Of a stretch of DNA of 54,946 nt, positions 7,236 to 14,929 are shown piece after piece. The first letter of the stretch is position 1; each line of letters opens with the position of its first letter. The notes below the pieces were generated by a model. It saw only the letters and a list, made by a program, of their open reading frames with translations. It ran no database searches and was not told the origin of the DNA. Position numbers and translations under genes: made by a program. The DNA is taken from positions 1 to 54,946 of IMG/VR virus record IMGVR_UViG_3300023106_000155; one strand, written 5' to 3'. The stretch comes from a virus.

Positions 7236-7784
7236 TCAATTTACCAAATTATCATATTTGATGATTGTTGAAGCAACGAACTTAGCAACCAGCGGTTTCT
7301 TCTCATCCCAAGCCTTCAAGTCATTTGGGTTTGAAATGAAGCAATGTTCAATCAAGACCGCAATGCCAGGCTTATTTAAGATTCCAATCTTTTTTCTAGG
7401 AGACTGGCTTTCAGTTTTTACACCACGATTTGCAATACCAAGAATTTTCGAAATACCGTCAACCAATTCCTTTGCCATTTGTTTGCTCAACGCTCCAGCA
7501 TTGTCAGAAACAAAAACTTCTGTTCCTGTTGCTTTTGAATTTGCTGATGCATTCATGTGATTATCGACAATCACATCAGTTCTGTTTGGCTTGATTCGTG
7601 ATTGCAAAACAGTATTGGTTTCGCTGTCATTATCAGTATCAAAATCATGTCCTTTCAATTCGGCCAGAACCAAATTTCTAAGGCACATCATTTCTTCACT
7701 TTCTTTTCTTCCGTTGTAAGTTGCACCAGGATCATTTAAGTGATGTCCTGCTAATGGAAATGCTTTTTTATTGCTACTACTCAT
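7236..7784 (-). CDS. N-acetylmuramoyl-L-alanine amidase (endolysin, Amidase_3 type)
   Basis: Protein of 182 aa. Zinc-binding and catalytic residues of Amidase_3 are visible: AGHHLNDPGA (His), RKESEEM (Glu), DNHMNA (His) and VLIEHCFISNPND (catalytic Glu). The N-terminus PLAGHHLNDPGA is the classic opening strand. It would cut the bond between N-acetylmuramic acid and L-alanine in peptidoglycan. There is no signal peptide, so release depends on the holin, whose gene overlaps it by 8 bases. Confidence 0.93.
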   Translation of the reverse strand: MSSSNKKAFPLAGHHLNDPGATYNGRKESEEMMCLRNLVLAELKGHDFDTDNDSETNTVLQSRIKPNRTDVIVDNHMNASANSKATGTEVFVSDNAGALSKQMAKELVDGISKILGIANRGVKTESQSPRKKIGILNKPGIAVLIEHCFISNPNDLKAWDEKKPLVAKFVASTIIKYDNLVN

Positions 7785-8307
7785 CTTCTTTTGGTTTTAT
7801 TTCGTTTATATTTAAGTTCTGATTGAATTTTTTAATCTTTTCCATCCATCCCATGGGAGGAAATACACCATTTGTAAGCTTTGACATATTTACAAATGCA
7901 GATCCTGCAGGATATAGAAAAACTATTAGCCTGGTCACTAGCGATAGATAATCATAAAGCCATTTATGATAAGCCGTCATTCCGTTAAGAATTTCAAATA
8001 GGATTCCACATGCGATACACAATCCGATCTTTCCCATCAGGCCAAATAGATTTTTTTTAAAAGTGAAATCTTTTGCTTTGAAACCGTGATATATCGAACC
8101 TATAAAATGGTCGATAGCAATCGCTACAAGAACCCCAAAAATAAAATCTCGATTCAGCATCGTCCAGACGTTTATCTTTTCGCCTAAATATGCAATAGGG
8201 CTGATTGAAAGCACAATCATGAATGTCGACTTCAACTTAATAAATGCAGTTCCTGAATAAAATGCCAGAAGATTGCTTAGGAAAAATATTTTTATCTGAT
8301 TGATCAT
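7777..8307 (-). CDS. Phage holin-like membrane protein
   Basis: Protein of 176 aa with three to four hydrophobic segments (around residues 25-45, 55-75, 85-108 and 122-140) and a charged C-terminal tail (KPKEDE). It lies immediately upstream of the endolysin with an 8-bp overlap and downstream of tail genes, the expected holin position. The start overlaps the stop of the upstream gene (ATGA). The exact holin family cannot be told by eye. Confidence 0.8.
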   Translation of the reverse strand: MINQIKIFFLSNLLAFYSGTAFIKLKSTFMIVLSISPIAYLGEKINVWTMLNRDFIFGVLVAIAIDHFIGSIYHGFKAKDFTFKKNLFGLMGKIGLCIACGILFEILNGMTAYHKWLYDYLSLVTRLIVFLYPAGSAFVNMSKLTNGVFPPMGWMEKIKKFNQNLNINEIKPKEDE

Positions 8308-8750
8308 GATTTCTTTTCTAACAAATTAATCGGTTCATTGTCGCCGGGTTTTGACATCTCCTGATGTGGATCTATTTCATGAATCTTTAGATTGCATTCT
8401 GCACGCAAAGCTGTTCGCTGATCTAATATGCTTTGAGGTATCGCAACACCATCTATAATTGATTTTTCAACATAAGGCGCAACAAGTTTTGAAATTTCAG
8501 TTGTATAAAAAGCATTTATTGCATCAATCTTAGACTGATTTACGTTTAAAATTTCCTGTGATGTTGCGCTTTCAAACCAAACGGATCCATCCCATTTAGC
8601 CTTGATTATATTTTCATCTGGCAACTCTGCATCTATCAATTGCCAATCAGAAACCAAACTGCCATTTATTTCATTGCTCCAATTTTCAAGCAAAAATTCT
8701 TCACTGTAAGCTCCACCAAAGCAGAACCCATTTATCAATCTTATCTTCAT
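8304..8750 (-). CDS. Hypothetical tail-fibre-associated protein
   Basis: Protein of 148 aa from ATG 8750, which shares a base with the stop of the tail-fibre gene (TAATG). A longer in-frame reading reaches back to 8819 but would lie within that gene. It contains DWQLIDAELPDENIIKAKWDG and a helical middle with repeated Ala/Ile, as in small tail-fibre assembly or tip proteins. Position between fibre and holin supports a host-recognition accessory role; no specific function is claimed. Confidence 0.7.
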   Translation of the reverse strand: MKIRLINGFCFGGAYSEEFLLENWSNEINGSLVSDWQLIDAELPDENIIKAKWDGSVWFESATSQEILNVNQSKIDAINAFYTTEISKLVAPYVEKSIIDGVAIPQSILDQRTALRAECNLKIHEIDPHQEMSKPGDNEPINLLEKKS

Positions 8751-10303
8751 TACATCACTTCTTGAAATGTTAAACCTATTAATCCGTAAGTTCCAGTATT
8801 TACACCTAAAGCCAAACAAACCGAATACCCTTTAGGGATTAGAACACCGCTAGTAACAGTATAGTCATAGTTTTGTGGTTGCATAACTGCTTCAAAGCAA
8901 TCTATTTTGTTTATCCATGTAGTTGTAGGTTTTTGCCGTGCAAAAACAGCAACCGCATTACCGACTCCAGACGTTACTCCGTAATTACTACTTCCTGTTA
9001 CAGAAATTAACGTCATATTAAAAGGCGCAACAAAGATGTTACCAACATTTGTTGTTACGGGAATAGTCGCCAAAGTAGTTGCTCCAGTTGATACTGAAAA
9101 AGCGGGTGTAGTTCCTAATTCTATTAAACCGTTAAAGTTTCCGGGATTACCGCCCGAATAGCGCATGTTAAAAGAATATGTCCTTTGCAAAAGCTTTGAA
9201 TCAACATAGTTTTTTACGCTATGCTCTGTTGGAAATTTGTCAATAGAATCTCCAAGTGGCCCATTTGATTTATTGCTCGCTAGTTCTCTTAACCCAACAG
9301 AAAAAGCCAAAGAATTTAAAGCGTTTTGCGCTTTTCCGAATGCAATTAAAATGCTATCTGTGCTAACTATTGGTCCTGAAATTGTTGTAAATCCTGATAA
9401 TAAAGTCGCCAAAACGCGAGCTGCTGTATGGTACTGTCTGCTTCCTTCTGGAACTACAGTAGTAGTCAATGTTTCCAGCTTGTAATTAGTGTAGTCGTTA
9501 GCGTTTTCTAATGCTTCATTCATTTTTTCCAAGACATAAGCTTCTGATACTCCTACAGGACCAGAAGTGTCGCTAGAAAATATAAGCGTCAAATCTGGAT
9601 TGACCATTTGACCGCTTTCGAAGCCATACATACCTGGCGCTCCTTTAAATTGGTAGAGATATTTGACATCGTCCAATGTTACTCTTACATAATAGATATA
9701 GCTTATTTCTTCAGTATCTTCATCATAGCTTACAGGCGGATTATTATTATTGATAAGGCTAAGAATGTCGGTTCCATATACTGTTCCGTAATCTCGAACA
9801 ATAGCATATGGCGCTGAAATTATCTCATCAGCAGTTTGTTCAGACGGATATATGCTAGGCAATTCGAAAAGCTTGGAATCGATGCTGTCTGAGCCGATAG
9901 GACTAAAATTACCTTTCCCCAATTTCCACAAAAAGAGCCTTTGCACGAACTGTTCAATCTCAGATCCATCTTCAATTGGCTGGAAGACTGAAAGAAAAAC
10001 AAGCTCATCAGATTCAACTAATATTCCAGTATTGTCGAGTATTTCCGCAAAAGTATTTGTATCAGAAATTACACCTAGCAAAACCTCTCTGACCTTATTG
10101 TTCTGGCTTTCGTTGCTAGCTGCTGCCAATAACTTTGATACAGTTAATGTCTCAGATAAGCCTTCAGTTGAAACGAGGATTTTGGAATCAGGGTTTACGT
10201 TTTCTTGAACTGGAAATTCATCAAACCTCTTACCGAGGCTGATCACATTCTGTAATTGAGTAGTAAGTCCTGCTACCTTATTTGCAAGCTGAGTAAAGTT
10301 CAT
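8750..10303 (-). CDS. Tail fibre / receptor-binding protein
   Basis: Protein of 517 aa. The N-terminus (FTQLANKVAGLTTQLQNVISLGKRFDEFP) looks like a short coiled-coil or virion-attachment segment. The middle is rich in strands, with a 'VSEAYVLEKMNEALENANDYTNYKLETLTTT' helix similar to trimerisation regions of fibres. The C-terminus is Gly/Thr/Val-rich (NPGNFNGLIELGTTPAFSVSTGATTLATIPVTT...) as in receptor-binding tips. It opens the host-recognition/lysis operon and has its own class B promoter at 10327-10367. Confidence 0.78.
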   Translation of the reverse strand: MNFTQLANKVAGLTTQLQNVISLGKRFDEFPVQENVNPDSKILVSTEGLSETLTVSKLLAAASNESQNNKVREVLLGVISDTNTFAEILDNTGILVESDELVFLSVFQPIEDGSEIEQFVQRLFLWKLGKGNFSPIGSDSIDSKLFELPSIYPSEQTADEIISAPYAIVRDYGTVYGTDILSLINNNNPPVSYDEDTEEISYIYYVRVTLDDVKYLYQFKGAPGMYGFESGQMVNPDLTLIFSSDTSGPVGVSEAYVLEKMNEALENANDYTNYKLETLTTTVVPEGSRQYHTAARVLATLLSGFTTISGPIVSTDSILIAFGKAQNALNSLAFSVGLRELASNKSNGPLGDSIDKFPTEHSVKNYVDSKLLQRTYSFNMRYSGGNPGNFNGLIELGTTPAFSVSTGATTLATIPVTTNVGNIFVAPFNMTLISVTGSSNYGVTSGVGNAVAVFARQKPTTTWINKIDCFEAVMQPQNYDYTVTSGVLIPKGYSVCLALGVNTGTYGLIGLTFQEVM

Positions 10304-10326
10304 TATATTCAGATATTTGTACTTGA

Positions 10327-10367
10327 CAAATGTAATAAATAATTCGTTATTTAGAATCGTTCTAAAT
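10327..10367 (-). promoter_or_regulatory. Class B phage promoter upstream of the tail-fibre/lysis operon
   Basis: Minus-strand -7 element TACATTTG (10334-10327). The palindrome ATTTAGAATCGTTCTAAAT (10349-10367) covers the -33 position. It starts exactly 22 bases from the -7 start, as in the copy upstream of the scaffold gene (24541-24581). There is no gene upstream on this strand that would need a terminator, so the palindrome is more likely a protein-binding site. Confidence 0.7.
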
Positions 10368-10373
10368 TATTAT

Positions 10374-10395
10374 GTAACTTATTTAGTTATTTTTG
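10374..10395 (+). promoter_or_regulatory. Class A palindrome overlapping a + strand -7 element
   Basis: GTAACTTATTTAGTTAT (10374-10390) is one base different from the copy at 29114-29130. Its last three bases start the -7 element TATTTTTG (10388-10395), the same overlap as between the copy at 28105-28121 and its -7 element. The element is only 5 bases from the ATG of the + strand gene. Confidence 0.65.
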
Positions 10396-10399
10396 CTGT

Positions 10400-10645
10400 A
10401 TGGAATTCTTAGGATTATTATTTTTTGTATGTGTTGGCGGTGGATGGCTTTTTGGCAAATTAGCTGGAAATGTACTATTCCCAAAAAAGAAGGATCCTTT
10501 GGCTGACTTCCTAAAAAATTACAAAGAGCCTCCGGTGATAAATAATCATTATCACACGCATATTCATCATCATCAAAATTTGACAATCATTGATGATGAG
10601 ACAAAGAAGAAAGTATTGGAGTTGAACAATAAAAAAGCCACTTAA
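10400..10645 (+). CDS. Small membrane protein, possibly translated from a leaderless mRNA
   Basis: Protein of 81 aa with one N-terminal hydrophobic helix (FLGLLFFVCVGGGWLFGKLAGNVLF). A basic, then polar, tail follows with a His-rich stretch (NHYHTHIHHHQN) that could bind metal. It is the only + strand gene in the structural block. The predicted -7 element ends 5 bases before the ATG, so transcription could start at or next to the start codon. A terminator overlaps the stop codon. Function unknown; superinfection or late accessory roles are only guesses. Confidence 0.68.
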   Translation: MEFLGLLFFVCVGGGWLFGKLAGNVLFPKKKDPLADFLKNYKEPPVINNHYHTHIHHHQNLTIIDDETKKKVLELNNKKAT

Positions 10646-10656
10646 TAAAGTGGCTT
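10635..10656. terminator. Bidirectional terminator between convergent genes
   Basis: 9-bp stem AAGCCACTT / AAGTGGCTT with a 4-nt loop, flanked by an A-run (10631-10636) and a T-run (10655-10660). It serves both the + strand membrane gene and the minus-strand tail operon that ends at 10664. Confidence 0.88.
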
Positions 10657-10663
10657 TTTTAAT

Positions 10664-12688
10664 TTAATATCTCACAAATCCATTAAGTCCAGATTCTATA
10701 AATCCGGGTACCTCAATCGGAGAAGCTCCATATCCAGAATCAATAACTCCAGATGAATTATAAACATTTCCGTTTTTAACCATCTTTGCTTTTAGAACAT
10801 AAAGATTTGATTCACCTAACGGACCTTCAGTATCGAAATCTCCATTTTTAGTATAACCAACTCCATCTATAAAAATGATTTCGTGAGAAAGAGCTTGACT
10901 TAATTTTCTCCAAAGTTCTTTGGTTAACGGCTCAAAAACAAACTCATCAACTTCATATAATTCAGCTTTCAAAAGTTTGGCGCTGGTATCAGTTTTATAA
11001 GTATCATTTTCTTCTTCTATCTGACCATTTACAACCGTATAAGGAATTCTTAAAATACCTTCAATTCCTGTTGCGTAAACGATATCTGTATTGGTTGAAT
11101 TCTTATACTTGATTTCCTTGGTATCTTCATGGCGAACTTTCACGCTTATTTTTTCACTCAAATATTCAATTAATGGAAATGAAGGATCCTCATTTTTTAA
11201 ACTCACTTGAAATTGCTGGTTTAAAAAATTAACCATGTCAATTTCAAACTCATAAATCTCATAATCGAATCTATTATAAATCGATTTTACATTTACTGAA
11301 GCATCAGCGCCAATATAATTGTCAGATATTATCAAAACATCAGCAAATTTGTTCTCATCAAAAACAATATCTTCTATTATAAACCAAGCCGTTCCAATAG
11401 TAAGATAATTTCCCGCCACCGCCCATTCTGGAAGGGAACCATTTAAAGTATAACTCCCGGTTACAACTCCAAGATCATAATCATAAGTGTTTCCCTGAAC
11501 AAAATATATCCCGGTTTTACCATTACCTAGGTTATAGCGCATCGCATCTCTTCTATCTTTCAATCCTATATTATTTGACAATTGAACCGTTGGAATCTCG
11601 ATAATTGAGCCATCCGTTTTTAGAACTTCAACTTTTCGGAAGGTATAATTTGATAAGAATTGAGTTTTAACAATATCAGCAGATTGAAATCGCTGCAATT
11701 CACAATGAGGAAGTTTTACATCTGATTCATAGCTCAAAGTATTCTCATCATTTTTATAATTCCCAGCGTCTCCCCAAACAATACGGTTTGCAAATCTTAT
11801 CGGCAAAGATTTTGAAATATAGAAGAATGGAGAATTCATGCCTGTTTGACCGATATGGAAATCCTGTGTTTTCACGCATCCATATTGATCTCTGATATGC
11901 ATTACATAATCTCCAGATGATAAGCCAGTGAAAGTATTAGATTCTTGCCACGTCATGCCATCTATTGAATATTCAACCTCCAAATTTTGGATAATACCAG
12001 ATGTCACAATAACCGTGGCCCCATTTGGCGAGTTATTTATTTCAATATTAGCTGAAAAGTAAAATCGCGGTGGCATCTGAATTTGCTGTTCAATAATTTC
12101 AGTTCCTTTTCTGACTTTGACAGTAAAAGTTTGACCTCTTGCAAATTCTACATAAAATGGATTTTGAATATTTGGATTGACTGGATTTGGCAATATTATT
12201 TCATCAGCCAAAGTTGTAGTCCTAATTTTTGCTTTTACATTCAAGCATGGATTTGTCGCCGGCTCAAACTCGACCTGCTGGAATCCAAAAAAGCTACCAG
12301 AATAATTGTTGATAAAAAACACCAAGCTTGGATGATTGTCATACTCAGCACCTCCCCCCGGCGTATCATTTACATAAAATGTCGTAATGCTACCTATATT
12401 TTCAGCTCTTATGGTTACGATGTTAGAAATTCTCGAAACTGTGTAAGCTCCAGCACTATCTAAATTGATAGATTCTACAAAATTAATTGCATCTCTTTCG
12501 CCAGGTGTAAGTGTTGGGCTTCCAGAAGTAACTTCAAAGCTCGAAGTCCTCATGTTCCTCCAATTCCAAATCATTGTATTTATCGACGGTGTACCAAAAC
12601 GGCCACCGTCATTTATTGAATCAAATCCGAGCTGTGCCCCAATTGGTAAATTTTCTGTAAAAGTAATCCTGATTATCGATGCTGCCAT
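10664..12688 (-). CDS. Large tail/baseplate protein with SprB-like repeat
   Basis: Protein of 674 aa, rich in beta strands. Residues about 210-283 (VEYSIDGMTWQESNTFTGLSSG... followed by GDYVMHIRDQYGC) match the pattern of SprB repeats: YSIDG, aromatic, GL..G.Y...V.D..GC. The remainder contains several immunoglobulin-like or jelly-roll-type segments and no catalytic motif. It lies just downstream of another large tail gene and is last in the tail operon, which suits a distal tail or adhesion protein. Start ATG 12688 gives MAASIIRITFTENLPIG. Confidence 0.7.
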   Translation of the reverse strand: MAASIIRITFTENLPIGAQLGFDSINDGGRFGTPSINTMIWNWRNMRTSSFEVTSGSPTLTPGERDAINFVESINLDSAGAYTVSRISNIVTIRAENIGSITTFYVNDTPGGGAEYDNHPSLVFFINNYSGSFFGFQQVEFEPATNPCLNVKAKIRTTTLADEIILPNPVNPNIQNPFYVEFARGQTFTVKVRKGTEIIEQQIQMPPRFYFSANIEINNSPNGATVIVTSGIIQNLEVEYSIDGMTWQESNTFTGLSSGDYVMHIRDQYGCVKTQDFHIGQTGMNSPFFYISKSLPIRFANRIVWGDAGNYKNDENTLSYESDVKLPHCELQRFQSADIVKTQFLSNYTFRKVEVLKTDGSIIEIPTVQLSNNIGLKDRRDAMRYNLGNGKTGIYFVQGNTYDYDLGVVTGSYTLNGSLPEWAVAGNYLTIGTAWFIIEDIVFDENKFADVLIISDNYIGADASVNVKSIYNRFDYEIYEFEIDMVNFLNQQFQVSLKNEDPSFPLIEYLSEKISVKVRHEDTKEIKYKNSTNTDIVYATGIEGILRIPYTVVNGQIEEENDTYKTDTSAKLLKAELYEVDEFVFEPLTKELWRKLSQALSHEIIFIDGVGYTKNGDFDTEGPLGESNLYVLKAKMVKNGNVYNSSGVIDSGYGASPIEVPGFIESGLNGFVRY

Positions 12689-12700
12689 GATATCTCTATT

Positions 12701-14929
12701 TTATCTGTTTGCTGTTAATAATTTCCATTGGCCTTTACCATTAGGCTTAAGGTTGAATAAAAAACCTTTTTCAATTTCGTTTTTCTCATTTATGAATTCT
12801 ACTAATCCGTAGAAGTTCTGAACTGTTTTACCAAGAATTACAGAAGACCCTTCTACTTGCCTCATTGTTTCAAAATCACATATATGTTCGAACTCTATCC
12901 ATTCAGGCTTAAATCTAGGACGTGGCAATTCTGAGTTAATAATATTTCCATTCTCTGAATATTGCAATCCTCCAATTAATTTTGTTTTCAATGCGCTATT
13001 GGCCGTTGAACTTCCATATCTTATATAATCTGTTGGATATTTAATCATTCCGGATGCGATAACCCAAGCATGTCGCAGAAACATATTAATTGGCGAAAAC
13101 CTCAAGTTTGTCGCAGTTTCTGGGCTAAATATACCAGATGGAGCCTCCATGAAATCATCCTGCCATTTTCTTTCTCTATAAAAATCCTCTACTGGATTCT
13201 TTTTCAAATCGTTGATAAATATGTGGTCATCGTATGCGGTATCTTCAGTATTATTTAAAGTTTCCGGCTTTCTTCTGGCAAACTCCTGCCCGTATTTATC
13301 TGCCCTATATTTTGATAATTGAGTATAGGTGTTTTTTACTCGATTGATAATCGTCGTAAAAGTTGATTTTGCGTTATACTCATCAAGTCCCATCGCTTCT
13401 TCATACTCCCCGCCTTGCATGTAGCCAAATTCTAGTGAAGAATAATAGTAATCTGCAGCGCAAGATCTCTTTACATTTTTAATTTGATTAGGCAATTTGA
13501 TTGTTGCATTGAAATTATAAAAATAAGATAGCGATTCAAGCCTTACCCTTTCTCTTCTGTTGATTGTCTCAATCCCCATACCCAGATTCCAAACTGCAGC
13601 ATATGATGACATGAAATCTTTGAAAGTAGTTGTAAGTGGCTTAAACAAGTTTACAACCTCAGGTGGCCCGACTGTAGGAACTGGCAATTTATCAAAACCA
13701 CGCACCCAAAAACCGTGAGTATTTCCGGTAAGCGCACCAGGTCCATTTATTGAATATCCGATATCTGTCCTTCCTAAAAATTCAGAATAAACAGCATCTT
13801 TCTGATTGGTGCAAATAGCAACAAGTCTTTCTGCCAATTCATGCGCCAAAACAAATTTTGATTTTGTCTGTTCATAGAAAGAATCTTCTTCAACAGTAAA
13901 CTTTCCTCCAAGATTGTCTATTGTCAAATAAAACCTTTCGCTTCCAGAAGTATTTTTCAAATCAGCTTTCATAAAGAATTCAATGGAAGCGCTTTCTCCT
14001 GATTCTAAAGTTATCATCTCATCAAAAGCAATTTCAAAGTTTCTTTGATTCACTCCCCACATTCCTCCATTAGCATCAGAATCAAATAATACCCTTCTAT
14101 CTTTAACGATAAAAGAACTGCCATCATAAAAGGTTGTTATGCTAACTTTAAAAAAAGCCCATTGCCAGTCACTTTCATTAACAACTGGCCTAAACTTGAA
14201 ACTATCTGACATAACACGCAAATTTCTCTGACGTTCTGCAATCGCAAAGAACATCATACCAGCCGTTCCTTGACCTTCTGAAGCATTGCTTCCTGGCAAA
14301 ATAGAATGCACTTCCTCATGGCTTCTGTTTACAAGCTGGAATGGAACTCCGGTTGTCATGCCGCGCGTATTTCCATCGCTAGATCTAACACCCATAAACT
14401 CATAGCGGGCCGTATCATTTATCTCCCACGTCGATTTCAAAAATATCCTCCTACCTTCCAAAAGCATCGTTTCTGTTTTGAGTTCTGGTAATGGCTTTCC
14501 GTCGATCGTAGTCAATCTGTCAATTTCCACATTTTCAGATTCTCTTGATTTCAAAGCTTGTTCTAAACCGCCTGAATTAAATTTTACAGAAACTTTTCCG
14601 TCTTGGATTTCTTTAGTTGATAAATCGAGATATCCAGAATAAACCACGACCCATACATCAGTTTGCGGATGCTTCTCGAATTTGGTAAGTTTCAAATCAG
14701 CTTGAACTCCATATAAATCATCAATCATATTTATGAAGTCGGCACCATTTCCAATATATTTCGCGTTATTGGAAAATTTAGCAATAACGCCATGATAATC
14801 CTTATTACGGGTATATTCTTTTTCATCACTATCCCATCCTTCAGGTTCATCTATTATCAGAGTACCTTCAATATTATGATAAAGCTCATATCGAACACGG
14901 TCTTTATATGCTGGATTTATTGTTCCCAT
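12701..14929 (-). CDS. Large tail/baseplate hub-like protein
   Basis: Protein of 742 aa placed directly after the tape measure gene; its start shares a base with that gene's stop (TAATG). The N-terminal part (YKDRVRYELYHNIEGTLIIDEPEGWDSD..., VVVYSGYLDLSTKEI) looks like a beta-rich hub domain. The long middle contains a helical stretch (FARRKPETLNNTEDTAYDDHIF). In siphoviruses this position holds distal tail, hub or tail-associated proteins. No peptidoglycan hydrolase motif was seen. Specific role inferred from position. Confidence 0.7.
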   Translation of the reverse strand: MGTINPAYKDRVRYELYHNIEGTLIIDEPEGWDSDEKEYTRNKDYHGVIAKFSNNAKYIGNGADFINMIDDLYGVQADLKLTKFEKHPQTDVWVVVYSGYLDLSTKEIQDGKVSVKFNSGGLEQALKSRESENVEIDRLTTIDGKPLPELKTETMLLEGRRIFLKSTWEINDTARYEFMGVRSSDGNTRGMTTGVPFQLVNRSHEEVHSILPGSNASEGQGTAGMMFFAIAERQRNLRVMSDSFKFRPVVNESDWQWAFFKVSITTFYDGSSFIVKDRRVLFDSDANGGMWGVNQRNFEIAFDEMITLESGESASIEFFMKADLKNTSGSERFYLTIDNLGGKFTVEEDSFYEQTKSKFVLAHELAERLVAICTNQKDAVYSEFLGRTDIGYSINGPGALTGNTHGFWVRGFDKLPVPTVGPPEVVNLFKPLTTTFKDFMSSYAAVWNLGMGIETINRRERVRLESLSYFYNFNATIKLPNQIKNVKRSCAADYYYSSLEFGYMQGGEYEEAMGLDEYNAKSTFTTIINRVKNTYTQLSKYRADKYGQEFARRKPETLNNTEDTAYDDHIFINDLKKNPVEDFYRERKWQDDFMEAPSGIFSPETATNLRFSPINMFLRHAWVIASGMIKYPTDYIRYGSSTANSALKTKLIGGLQYSENGNIINSELPRPRFKPEWIEFEHICDFETMRQVEGSSVILGKTVQNFYGLVEFINEKNEIEKGFLFNLKPNGKGQWKLLTANR

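Noticed and set aside
12083-12463. 126-aa ORF on the + strand
   Set aside because: Antisense to the SprB-repeat tail protein, with no start context and composition typical of a shadow frame.
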